In this document: positions 1 to 5,769 of the stretch, piece by piece
How positions within the stretch are numbered: position 1 is the first letter of the stretch
Layout of the letters: each line of letters opens with the position of its first letter
From: Betaproteobacteria bacterium
Lineage (GTDB): Bacteria; Pseudomonadota; Gammaproteobacteria; Burkholderiales; SG8-39
Direction: 5' to 3'
DNA: 7,690 nt
NCBI GenBank assembly: GCA_027317055.1
Contig: DAHVFK010000147.1
Location: 1-7,690 of the forward strand
Notes under the pieces: generated by a model
What the model was told of the DNA's origin: nothing
The model's database searches: none
The model's input: only the letters and a program-made list of their open reading frames with translations
Position numbers and translations under genes: made by a program

Positions 1-2
1 CG

Positions 3-371
3 TCCGCCCAGCAGACCGAGGAGATCGGCGCGCGCCTGCTGAAGCGGACTGCGCCCGTGCGAGTAGTGGTCGCGACGGCGGTCGCGGCGCTCGTCTTTGC
101 CGCGCTCGGCGCGTCGGGTTCGTACTACGTGGCGCAGCGCCGCTTCGAGGCCGAGCGGGCGGAGTGGCTGCGGAAGCAGGCCGACCCGCGGCGGGCGGCG
201 CTCCTTGCGTCGGACGAGGGCAAGGCGGCGCTTCGGCTCGCCGAGCTCGGCGTCGCGAGCATGCTTGCGCAGTGCAACGGCCGCCGCTCCTGGCGCGTCA
301 AGGCCGGCTACTGCGTTCCGATGAGGCCAGACGGCCGGCCGGACGGCTTCAAGCTAGCCAAGGAGGGATAG
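3..371 (+). CDS. Membrane-anchored protein of unknown function (5' end probably off-window)
   Basis: I do not recognise this family. The frame is open from the window edge. A GTG at 57 would give 104 residues, but the codons before it (SAQQTEEIGARLLKRTAPV) read as ordinary protein and no convincing ribosome site precedes the GTG, so the gene probably starts off-window. Counting from the GTG, residues 3-26 form one hydrophobic, Ala/Val-rich membrane segment. A charged helix rich in Arg/Glu/Ala follows, then a small C-terminal part with two Cys (AQCNGRR and AGYCVPM). This suggests a single-pass inner-membrane protein with a soluble C-terminal region. The stop codon abuts the ATG of the next gene, so the two are probably co-transcribed and translationally coupled. 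The position beside an AlpA-like gene in a mobile element would suit an element-maintenance or mobilisation accessory role, but that is a guess from context. Confidence 0.55.
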   Translation, partial: SAQQTEEIGARLLKRTAPVRVVVATAVAALVFAALGASGSYYVAQRRFEAERAEWLRKQADPRRAALLASDEGKAALRLAELGVASMLAQCNGRRSWRVKAGYCVPMRPDGRPDGFKLAKEG

Positions 372-587
372 ATGCTCGGGACGAGAATCGAGAAGCAATC
401 GTTTTCGATCAGGGAATTTTGCGAGCTGCACGCCATCTCGCGATCACTGTTCTACGTGCTCCGCGAGAAGGGCGAGGCGCCGCGCGTGATGAAAGTCGGG
501 CGGCGAACCCTGATCTCGGCCGAGGCAGCGGCCGAGTGGCGAAAGAGCATGGAGCACATGAGCATTAAGAGACAGGAAATAACTTAG
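372..587 (+). CDS. AlpA/excisionase-like helix-turn-helix DNA-binding protein
   Basis: This is a 71-residue basic protein. Residues about 12-54 fit the winged helix-turn-helix of the AlpA/excisionase (MerR-like) group: a helix SIREFCELHAISRSLFYVLR, then a wing-like segment with a basic GRRTLIS strand, then an AAAEWRKSM helix. Proteins of this size and type in integrative elements act as excisionases, assisting the integrase by bending DNA, or as regulators of integrase or transfer genes. The start ATG directly follows the stop of the upstream gene and has a strong Shine-Dalgarno (AAGGAGG, 359-365) inside that gene's end. It is far from the integrase at 4358-5632, so it might serve that recombinase in trans or regulate the neighbouring genes. 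The fold assignment is fairly safe; the exact role is not. Confidence 0.75.
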   Translation: MLGTRIEKQSFSIREFCELHAISRSLFYVLREKGEAPRVMKVGRRTLISAEAAAEWRKSMEHMSIKRQEIT

Positions 588-770
588 CGTCTGGTCAGCG
601 GCTATGGATGTACTCAACCGCGGCACGAGAGAGGCGTGTCGCGGTACCCAAACGCGTTTAGAGACAAGAAGATAAAAGCTTGGGGCTCGTCTCTCTGCTG
701 GACGATATTGGTGACAAAAGGCTAGTCTGCTCGAGAGGAGTCGTGTCTGACGCGGACTTGGGAGGGAGCG
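588..770 (+). promoter_or_regulatory. Probable promoter/operator region of the MazG-TS-UDG operon
   Basis: This 183-bp non-coding gap precedes the lower-GC operon. It contains a perfect 10-bp palindrome AAACGCGTTT (650-659), a possible operator. It also has a 9-bp inverted repeat with one mismatch (AGAGACAAG at 660-668 and CTCGTCTCT at 686-694). A weak sigma70-like pair TTGGGG (680-685) and GATATT (704-709) with an 18-bp spacer can be drawn, but it matches the consensus poorly. The operon start codon has a strong purine-rich ribosome site just upstream (about 760-768). The case for a promoter is mainly positional. Confidence 0.3.
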
Positions 771-1754
771 GTGCCAATTCGAACCTCATTGATCAAGGCG
801 CGGGGTCTGACGTTCGCTCGATATCAACGGGGCGTCAACGAAACCGATGAAAAGAAGGGATTACTCGTGGCCCTGTTGGGTCTCGTCGGTGAACTTGGCG
901 ACGTGCAGACGATATTCAAGCGTCGACTCGAAGTAGGCCTATATCCGAATTTTCAGAAGGACATGTCGGAAGAAATTGGCGATACCCTTTGGTATTTGGC
1001 TAGCCTAGCCTCGCGTGTTGGATTGCGACTAGAGGATGTGGCTGCACAAAATATCTCGAAAGCGAGACAGCTTCACTCGCTAGGGGAAACATTCCGGTTC
1101 GATAGGGGCTTTCCGAAGGACGAGCGGCTTCCGCGCCAATTTGACGTAGTGTTCGAAGAGAAACCCTTGAGGAGAAGCGTCCAAGTTAAGATCATTGTCG
1201 GCGGCGTCTTTGTAGGAGATGCACTTACAGACAACGCAATGAAGGATGACGGATACCGATATCACGACGCCTTCCACCTTGCCTATGCTTCATGTCTAGG
1301 ATGGTCCCCGGTAATTCGTGCGTTGCTGCGCCGGAAGAGAAAGAGCGATTCGAAGGTCGACGAAGTCGAGGACGGGGCCCGAGCCATTATCGTGGAGGAG
1401 GCCATATCAATTTTCCTCTTTAATCAGGCCAAGAGCCGCAACGAATACAGGGAGCAAAACGCAATTGATATCAGTCTGCTAAAGACCGTGCGCTCGATGT
1501 GTGGCAATCTGGAAGTGAGCCGTTGCACGGCAAAGCAATGGCGGTCCGCCATATACAGCGGGTACCAGATATTCCGAGCATTGAGGGACAATAGGGGCGG
1601 CATTGTGTCCCTCGACCTTGATAAGGCGTCAATAAGCTATACGCCGATTCGGACGAAAAGGCCGAAGGGAGGTTCGCATGCCAGAAGTTCACGGCCCCGA
1701 TTGTCTAAGCGCGTGGCAAGAGGGCGCAAGAGAGCTTCGGAAGAGCGGGGGTGA
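771..1754 (+). CDS. MazG-like nucleotide pyrophosphohydrolase with C-terminal extension domain
   Basis: The protein has 327 residues and starts at a GTG behind a strong GGGAGGGAG ribosome site. Residues about 28-100 are a MazG-type all-alpha NTP pyrophosphohydrolase domain: the first metal-binding helix GLVGELGDVQ (E41..D44, with Asp where Glu is usual) and the second EEIGDTLWYL (E67/E68..D71). MazG enzymes hydrolyse (d)NTPs to (d)NMP and pyrophosphate. Residues about 135-290 form a second, longer region with conserved-looking acidic/His clusters (DDGYRYHDAFHLAYA, 159-173; DEVEDGARA, 197-205; EEAIS, 209-213). I believe it is typical of a MazG-like subfamily, but I cannot assign it a reaction. 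The last 35 residues are Arg/Lys/Ser-rich and lie mostly in the 77-bp overlap with the next gene, so they may be a by-product of that overlap. It is the first gene of a three-gene operon. Its role may be to remove a particular nucleotide or supply its monophosphate. Confidence 0.8.
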   Translation: MPIRTSLIKARGLTFARYQRGVNETDEKKGLLVALLGLVGELGDVQTIFKRRLEVGLYPNFQKDMSEEIGDTLWYLASLASRVGLRLEDVAAQNISKARQLHSLGETFRFDRGFPKDERLPRQFDVVFEEKPLRRSVQVKIIVGGVFVGDALTDNAMKDDGYRYHDAFHLAYASCLGWSPVIRALLRRKRKSDSKVDEVEDGARAIIVEEAISIFLFNQAKSRNEYREQNAIDISLLKTVRSMCGNLEVSRCTAKQWRSAIYSGYQIFRALRDNRGGIVSLDLDKASISYTPIRTKRPKGGSHARSSRPRLSKRVARGRKRASEERG

Positions 1755-2376
1755 AGTTCTTAACCTGATCACGACAATCGACGCACCATGCGGATTTCGC
1801 CCCGGCTGGCTGACTACTTACTCGCCGCACATAGTTGCCGCAGGAAGCGACCACCTTCCGGATGTGGTAAATACGGTGTTTCCTGTCAAGTTACATAGTA
1901 AGTGCGCATCTCGGGCGGCGCTTTACGGCGCATACGACCGTCTCCACAAGCGCGGGATGAGGTTACGTCGTAATCGAAGCCGATGGGGCACATATTTCGG
2001 AAGACTCATCGCCTATGGTGGAACCAAAAATCAGCTTGAGCTTGCAATTCAGAAGCTGAAGAGCTGGCCGAGGTATACGGCCGCCTTGGTTTTCCACCTT
2101 TCTTGCCCTCTAGTAGATCAGCCGAGAACCAGAGGGGGGCCCTGTTGGCACTACGGGGAACTGATTTGGAGAAAAGGAGACGTGTTGGATTTTGTAGTTG
2201 TATATCGCAACCATGATTTCTTCAATAAAGCATTGGGCAACTTCATTGCTCTCGGCCAGCTCTTGAAATTCATCGCCGACGCTAGCGGGAAAACGGCGGG
2301 GCGTTTGATATGCCATTCGGTACACGCCTATGCAGGATCACGGTTAAGCCACCTTGTTACCCTGGCCAAGATCTGA
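1678..2376 (+). CDS. Divergent thymidylate-synthase-fold enzyme (ThyA-like)
   Basis: The protein has 232 residues, shorter than E. coli ThyA (264). The ATG has an AAGGGAGG ribosome site at 1665-1672. The C-terminal half matches the thymidylate synthase core: catalytic Cys C156 in GGPCWHYG, R177 and D180 in YRNHDFF, N188 in GNFIAL, and H216/Y218 in HAYAG. The spacings are nearly the same as C146, R166, D169, N177, H207 and Y209 of E. coli ThyA. The N-terminal AWQEGARELRKSGGEV segment also resembles the family start. Differences: the Arg-pair of the subunit interface (SRR) appears as PRY (R132), the LWFLxGxTN motif is not recognisable, and CH is replaced by CWH. Known members methylate dUMP or hydroxymethylate dUMP/dCMP at C5 using methylene-tetrahydrofolate. 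Asn at 188 points to a uracil rather than cytosine base, since dCMP hydroxymethylases carry Asp there. It is unlikely to be the housekeeping ThyA. It sits between a MazG-like and a UDG gene. Confidence 0.75.
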   Translation: MPEVHGPDCLSAWQEGARELRKSGGEVLNLITTIDAPCGFRPGWLTTYSPHIVAAGSDHLPDVVNTVFPVKLHSKCASRAALYGAYDRLHKRGMRLRRNRSRWGTYFGRLIAYGGTKNQLELAIQKLKSWPRYTAALVFHLSCPLVDQPRTRGGPCWHYGELIWRKGDVLDFVVVYRNHDFFNKALGNFIALGQLLKFIADASGKTAGRLICHSVHAYAGSRLSHLVTLAKI

Positions 2377-2386
2377 GGCGTCTTAC

Positions 2387-3508
2387 ATGGACGACCTTCA
2401 GCAGAGGCAGGCATTCGAACAATTGGTGATCGAGGTTACCGCCTGCCGGAAATGCCCCCGAATGAATAAGAGCGAGCGGGTGTTTGGCTATTCATGCGGT
2501 GGGCTGAACGCATCGGTCATGTTTATCGGGGAAGCCCCTGGGCGCCTGGGCGCTGACGATACGCTGATCCCGTTCCACGGAGATCAGGCCGGCCATAACT
2601 TCGAAGGCTTGCTACTGCAAGTTGGTATTAATCGCTACGAAAGTTTTGTAACGAATGCCGTTCTGTGCAATCCAAAGGACGAGAAAGGGAATAACGCAAC
2701 GCCGACAATAGACGAGGTCCGCAATTGCAGCGTATTTCTTCGGCGACAGCTCGACCTAGTAAGGCCCGGTGTCGTAGCAACCCTTGGCGCTGTGGCGCTC
2801 AAAGCGACTGAAATAATTGAGGCGCACGGACTGAGCATCGCCGATCACGTGCGTAAAGAGAAGAAATGGTACGGTCGGACGCTCATACCCCTATACCACC
2901 CTGGGCAACGTGCGCTCGTCCATCGGAGCTTCTCGAACCAGCTCTCGGACTATCAGGCGGTTGCTGAGGCGGTGAGCGGCAGGCGTCGGCGGAAAATGCG
3001 TTCCGGCGGAAAGTACTCTCCTAAGGTGGCCGCAATCGTTGAATTGATCCTCTCTCAGAAGCCGCGGATGAGCTACTTCGCTTTGCATAAGTTGTTCTAC
3101 TTGATTGAAGTGGCGGCCCGTAAGGAGATAGGGAAGCGCCTTACGAATAGCTACATCGTTAGACAGAAGGATGGCCCGTATTGCGTTGACCTGCACCTTG
3201 CGAAGCTAAAGACCATGATGCCGACGCTATATGTTGACGTTCGGCATAGCAAGGTAAGTCTCACAGCGCAACCAGCGCGAGATCTATTCAATACGCAATC
3301 ACACGACAGGAGCTTGCTAGACAAATTGGAAGAGCGAATAGTTATATCGATCGTGCGCCGCTATGGCGGATGCTCGGATGCTGAACTGAAGCGTCGGAGT
3401 TATCTCACGAGTGAAATGCGGGATATATTGCGGGCAGAGAAACGCGGACTCAGAAATATGTTCAACGTACCGCTTCTTCTTCCTACCCCGGAGGAGCTCA
3501 CCCTCTGA
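2387..3508 (+). CDS. Family-4-like uracil-DNA glycosylase fused to a Panacea (SocA-like) domain
   Basis: The protein has 373 residues. I chose the ATG at 2387, 10 bp after the preceding stop and with GAGG at 2375-2378. An in-frame TTG at 2354 lacks a ribosome site. Residues 1-195 form an Fe-S uracil-DNA glycosylase: CRKC (C20, C23) plus C94 and C114 give the four cluster cysteines. Motif A is GEAPGRLGADD (48-58), longer than the usual GEAPGxxED. Then come FHGDQAG, TNAVLCNP (89-96) and the His motif YHPGQRAL (170-177). Family 4 enzymes remove uracil from DNA. Residues about 205-373 resemble the Panacea/DUF4065 domain, with a KLFYL helix at 235-239, a NSYIVRQKDGPYC segment at 254-266 and downstream helices. 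Panacea domains are known as antitoxin or adaptor modules (SocA, PanA). The fusion suggests that the glycosylase is targeted or restrained by a partner. It is the last gene of the operon. The UDG part is confident, the Panacea part moderately so. Confidence 0.8.
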   Translation: MDDLQQRQAFEQLVIEVTACRKCPRMNKSERVFGYSCGGLNASVMFIGEAPGRLGADDTLIPFHGDQAGHNFEGLLLQVGINRYESFVTNAVLCNPKDEKGNNATPTIDEVRNCSVFLRRQLDLVRPGVVATLGAVALKATEIIEAHGLSIADHVRKEKKWYGRTLIPLYHPGQRALVHRSFSNQLSDYQAVAEAVSGRRRRKMRSGGKYSPKVAAIVELILSQKPRMSYFALHKLFYLIEVAARKEIGKRLTNSYIVRQKDGPYCVDLHLAKLKTMMPTLYVDVRHSKVSLTAQPARDLFNTQSHDRSLLDKLEERIVISIVRRYGGCSDAELKRRSYLTSEMRDILRAEKRGLRNMFNVPLLLPTPEELTL

Positions 3509-3702
3509 TAGTTAGTGCGTGCGACCTCTTCTTCTTATCGAATGAGGAGCCGTGCGCGGGCGGATGCGTATAGGGTGGAGGACAGCGCGGGCACGGCCGC
3601 CCCGCAGGATCCAAATCCGTACATTACGCCGTGAGCGTGAGGCTCAACCCGTCGACGGATGAGCGCCTCGGACTGATCGCGCCGCCCTGAACGATCCAGC
3701 GT

Positions 3703-3727
3703 GCCGCAGCTCTATGCGGCTTTTCTT
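3703..3727 (+). terminator. Rho-independent terminator of the MazG-TS-UDG operon
   Basis: GCCGCA (3703-3708) and TGCGGC (3715-3720) form a perfect 6-bp stem around a 6-nt loop, followed on the + strand by TTTTCTT (3721-3727). It lies about 195 bp after the UDG stop and overlaps the last codons of the convergent antitoxin gene, so it would stop rightward transcription before it enters the toxin-antitoxin and integrase genes. The stem is short. The 203 bp between the UDG stop and this site hold no gene I can recognise, only a 7-bp inverted repeat GCCGTGC/GCACGGC (3549-3555, 3591-3597) with a 35-nt loop. Confidence 0.5.
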
Positions 3728-4002
3728 ACGCGCAGCTCGACGCGCATTCCGGCATGGCCGAGCATGTTGACGAGGGCGTCGAGGCTGAACTTGCTGATCT
3801 TGCCGCGCAGGAGGTCATTGAGCCGCGGCTGGGACACGCCGAACTGCTTCGCCGCCTCGCGCTGAGGCGTTCCGCGGGCAACATCGCGAATGCGCGACAT
3901 GAGCTGCGCGCGGAGCATCAAATTCTCCGCCTCTTCGGGGGCGAAGCCGACGTCCTCGAAGACGTTGCCGCTGCCGCGGGTGCGCTTGAGTTTCTCGGTC
4001 AT
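3712..4002 (-). CDS. XRE/HigA-type antitoxin of a type II toxin-antitoxin pair
   Basis: The protein has 96 residues. A Cro/C1-type helix-turn-helix occupies residues about 46-86: the helices TPQREAAKQFGV and SQPRLNDLLRGK, then a FSLDALVNML helix. A short charged N-terminal tail (MTEKLKRTRGSGNVFEDVGF) probably contacts the toxin. The frame continues upstream, but the ATG at 4002 is right because it overlaps the toxin stop by four bases (ATGA), the usual arrangement for a coupled toxin-then-antitoxin operon. Antitoxins of this family bind the toxin and repress their own promoter. The gene is the last of the leftward cluster integrase-toxin-antitoxin. Calling it HigA-like is by family resemblance; the exact subfamily is not certain. 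Confidence 0.85.
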   Translation of the reverse strand: MTEKLKRTRGSGNVFEDVGFAPEEAENLMLRAQLMSRIRDVARGTPQREAAKQFGVSQPRLNDLLRGKISKFSLDALVNMLGHAGMRVELRVRKAA

Positions 4003-4334
4003 CGCTGCTTTCGCTCCTGTACCAAGTCCTTGAACCTGCTGCGCGCGAGCTCCAGGTCGGGCCTCGAGGTCTTGCGCGACTTCTTCTCGAAGGCGTGGAG
4101 CACGTACACGGCCTCCGCAAAGCGGGCGACGTATATCAGACGGTAGGCGTTGCCCGCCCGCACCCGGATCTCTCTGACCCCGAGCCCGACCGACGGCATC
4201 GGCTTCCAGTCCGAGGGGTCCTTGCCCTGCTGGACTTCCCACAGCTCGAAGCCTACGGCGCCGCGGGCCTCGCCCGGAAACCCTCGCACCCGCTCCCGGC
4301 TGTCGCCGAGCCATGTGATCGGCTTGAGCGTCAT
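3999..4334 (-). CDS. HigB/RelE-superfamily toxin (phage Gp49-like)
   Basis: The protein has 111 residues. The C-terminal half has the signature of the Gp49-like (PF05973-type) HigB/RelE toxins: REIRVRAGNAYRLIYVARF, then AVYVLHAFEKKSRKTSRPDL and a LARSRFKDL helix. Members are ribosome-dependent mRNA interferases held in check by the adjacent XRE antitoxin. The start ATG at 4334 leaves 23 bp after the integrase stop and has no good Shine-Dalgarno, so translation may depend on coupling or be weak. The stop overlaps the antitoxin start by four bases. The order toxin-first is typical of higBA. In this place it probably stabilises the integrated element. Catalytic activity cannot be judged from the sequence alone. 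Confidence 0.85.
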   Translation of the reverse strand: MTLKPITWLGDSRERVRGFPGEARGAVGFELWEVQQGKDPSDWKPMPSVGLGVREIRVRAGNAYRLIYVARFAEAVYVLHAFEKKSRKTSRPDLELARSRFKDLVQERKQR

Positions 4335-4357
4335 GATATCCAAAGCGAGATCACGAG

Positions 4358-5632
4358 TCAACGCACCGCTTGCAGGTTCTCGCGCGCGGCTCGCTTCCCG
4401 GCGAAGGAGGGCAGCCGGGTGACCGCCAGGGCGAGCGTCTTGTCCGACAGGTGCGCGTAGTGCTTCGAGGTGATGCGGGTGTCGGCGTGACCCAGCAGCT
4501 TGGAAATCGTGAGGAGGTCGACGCCGGCCTGCGCGAGGTGCGACGCGTAGGTATGGCGCAGCTCGTGGAACGCGACCGCGGGCAGGATCTTCGCCTTGCG
4601 GCAGGCCTCGGTCAGGGGCCGGACGTGGTAGTTCTTTCCCCATTCCCGCCCGTCGGCGCGCGTGAAGACCGGGGCCTCGCCGGTCTTACCGGCGAGCCGC
4701 GACTTGAACAGCGCCAGCCCTTCGGGGTTGAGCGGGATATGGCGAGGCCGCCCGGACTTGGACTCGGCGCCGACGTAGATCTGCGCGGTCCTGGTATTCA
4801 CGTCGGCCGCGCGCAGCCGCGCCAGCTCTCCGTATCGCGCTCCGGTGAGAAGCGCTGCGCGCACCAGGGCGCGGAGATCGGCAGGGCAGGCATTGACCAG
4901 CCTGACCGCCTCGGCGTCGCTCAGGAACCGGATGCGCGCCTCGTCCGCCTTCGCGAAGGGCTTGACCTTGCGCCATGCGGTGTCGTCAGCCGCCAGGCCA
5001 TCGTGGAACGCGCGATTGAGAAGCGCCTTGAGCACGTTCAGGATGCGGTTGGCGGTCGCCCGGCGGGCGCGTTTCTCGTCGGCGGTCTTCGGGGCGGGGC
5101 GGTACCTCGGCTTACGCTTGCTGCTGCGGAGCTTGGCGGGCTGGGATGCGAGCGCATCCAGCCACGCCCGCAGCCTCGGGGCGGCGACTGCTTCGAGCTT
5201 CAAGTCGCCGAGGGCCGGCAGGATGTGGGCGTTGATGACATGCTCGGTTTCGCGTACGGACTTCCTCTGCTGGCGGAACCACTCGAGATAGCGCTCCGCC
5301 GCCTGCTTGACGCTCGCGTCGCCCGCCAATCCGATCCCGCGCTGCTTTTCGCGCTGGCGCGCCAGCGCCCGGGCGCGGTCCTGCGCCTTGTAGAACGTGA
5401 GGACGGTTTCGCCGTTGGCGTCCACGTGGTCGTCGGCCCCGGCGATGAAATCCTGGCGATACTTGCCGTCGCCCTCGTAGGCCCGGCAGTACCAGGAGCC
5501 GCCCCGGGGCCCGCGCCGGTAGCCGAGCGCCACGCCCTCGGCGATGTTGAGCCAGTACGGTTGATGCCTGACTTTGAGCGCCGCCCTGGCGGTCCGCGTC
5601 CCGAGCTTGCTATCCTTTCGCGCTCCCGCCAT
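4358..5632 (-). CDS. int: Tyrosine-type site-specific integrase
   Basis: The protein has 424 residues from the ATG at 5632, which follows a GGGAGG ribosome site. The frame extends nine codons further upstream without a better start. Domain order: an N-terminal arm-binding region with aromatic strands (about 25-85), a SAM-like core-binding domain (about 105-215, with a charged Lys/Arg-rich insert near 165-195), and the catalytic domain (about 230-410). The full active-site set is present: R266 (TGARYGEL), K292 (ESKSGRPRHIPL), H356 and R359 (FHELRHTYAS), H382 (LLGHADTRI) and nucleophile Y392 (KHYAHL). It should catalyse integration and excision between attP and the tRNA-Glu 3' end. The gene starts about 140 bp from the tRNA fragment, the usual int-att proximity, and reads away from it. 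The toxin-antitoxin pair follows 23 bp downstream. It appears intact. Confidence 0.93.
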   Translation of the reverse strand: MAGARKDSKLGTRTARAALKVRHQPYWLNIAEGVALGYRRGPRGGSWYCRAYEGDGKYRQDFIAGADDHVDANGETVLTFYKAQDRARALARQREKQRGIGLAGDASVKQAAERYLEWFRQQRKSVRETEHVINAHILPALGDLKLEAVAAPRLRAWLDALASQPAKLRSSKRKPRYRPAPKTADEKRARRATANRILNVLKALLNRAFHDGLAADDTAWRKVKPFAKADEARIRFLSDAEAVRLVNACPADLRALVRAALLTGARYGELARLRAADVNTRTAQIYVGAESKSGRPRHIPLNPEGLALFKSRLAGKTGEAPVFTRADGREWGKNYHVRPLTEACRKAKILPAVAFHELRHTYASHLAQAGVDLLTISKLLGHADTRITSKHYAHLSDKTLALAVTRLPSFAGKRAARENLQAVR

Positions 5633-5652
5633 GCCGTCCTCCCGTTCACATC

Positions 5653-5672
5653 TTACCAAACATTTACCAAAC
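5653..5672. repeat. Two 9-bp direct repeats TTACCAAAC, possible integrase arm sites
   Basis: TTACCAAAC occurs at 5653-5661 and 5664-5672, with an 11-bp period, about one helical turn. They lie between the integrase start and the tRNA fragment. Repeats of this kind next to att cores are commonly arm-type binding sites of tyrosine integrases or sites for an excisionase. They could also be part of the integrase promoter, because the minus strand contains TAAGAT just downstream. The repeats are directly visible; the function is inferred. Confidence 0.4.
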
Positions 5673-5673
5673 G

Positions 5674-5696
5674 GTCCGGGAAAAACAGCCCCGGAC
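5674..5696. repeat. 7-bp inverted repeat upstream of the integrase
   Basis: GTCCGGG (5674-5680) and CCCGGAC (5690-5696) are perfect complements around a 9-nt A-rich loop. The position, directly beside the direct repeats and about 75 bp from the tRNA fragment, suits an operator or recombination-related site. No T-tract follows in either direction, so it is not a good intrinsic terminator. Confidence 0.3.
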
Positions 5697-5769
5697 TTCG
5701 GTGGACGGAGTTCAGCTCTTACAGAGGGAAAACGGCGATCCAGCGACGTCCAGCAAGAGCCAGCCTATG

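Noticed and set aside
164..568. A 134-codon frame overlapping the first two genes
   Set aside because: It is Ala/Arg/Gly-rich and crosses two better-supported genes with a good ribosome site between them. No recognisable domain.
2354..2386. Upstream TTG start for the UDG gene
   Set aside because: It has no ribosome site and lies inside the TS-like gene. The ATG at 2387 has a suitably placed GAGG, and the family N-terminus aligns well from there.
3549..3597. GCCGTGC/GCACGGC inverted repeat as a terminator
   Set aside because: The loop is 35 nt and no T-tract follows on either strand. The hairpin at 3703-3727 is the better terminator.
4003..4314. N-terminal extension of the antitoxin frame upstream of 4002
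   Set aside because: It runs antisense-free but out of frame through the toxin gene and is Arg/Gly-rich low-complexity translation. The ATG overlapping the toxin stop is the natural start.
4335..4643. N-terminal extension of the toxin frame to 4643
   Set aside because: That part overlaps the integrase catalytic domain in another frame, whereas the ATG at 4334 gives a toxin of normal size.
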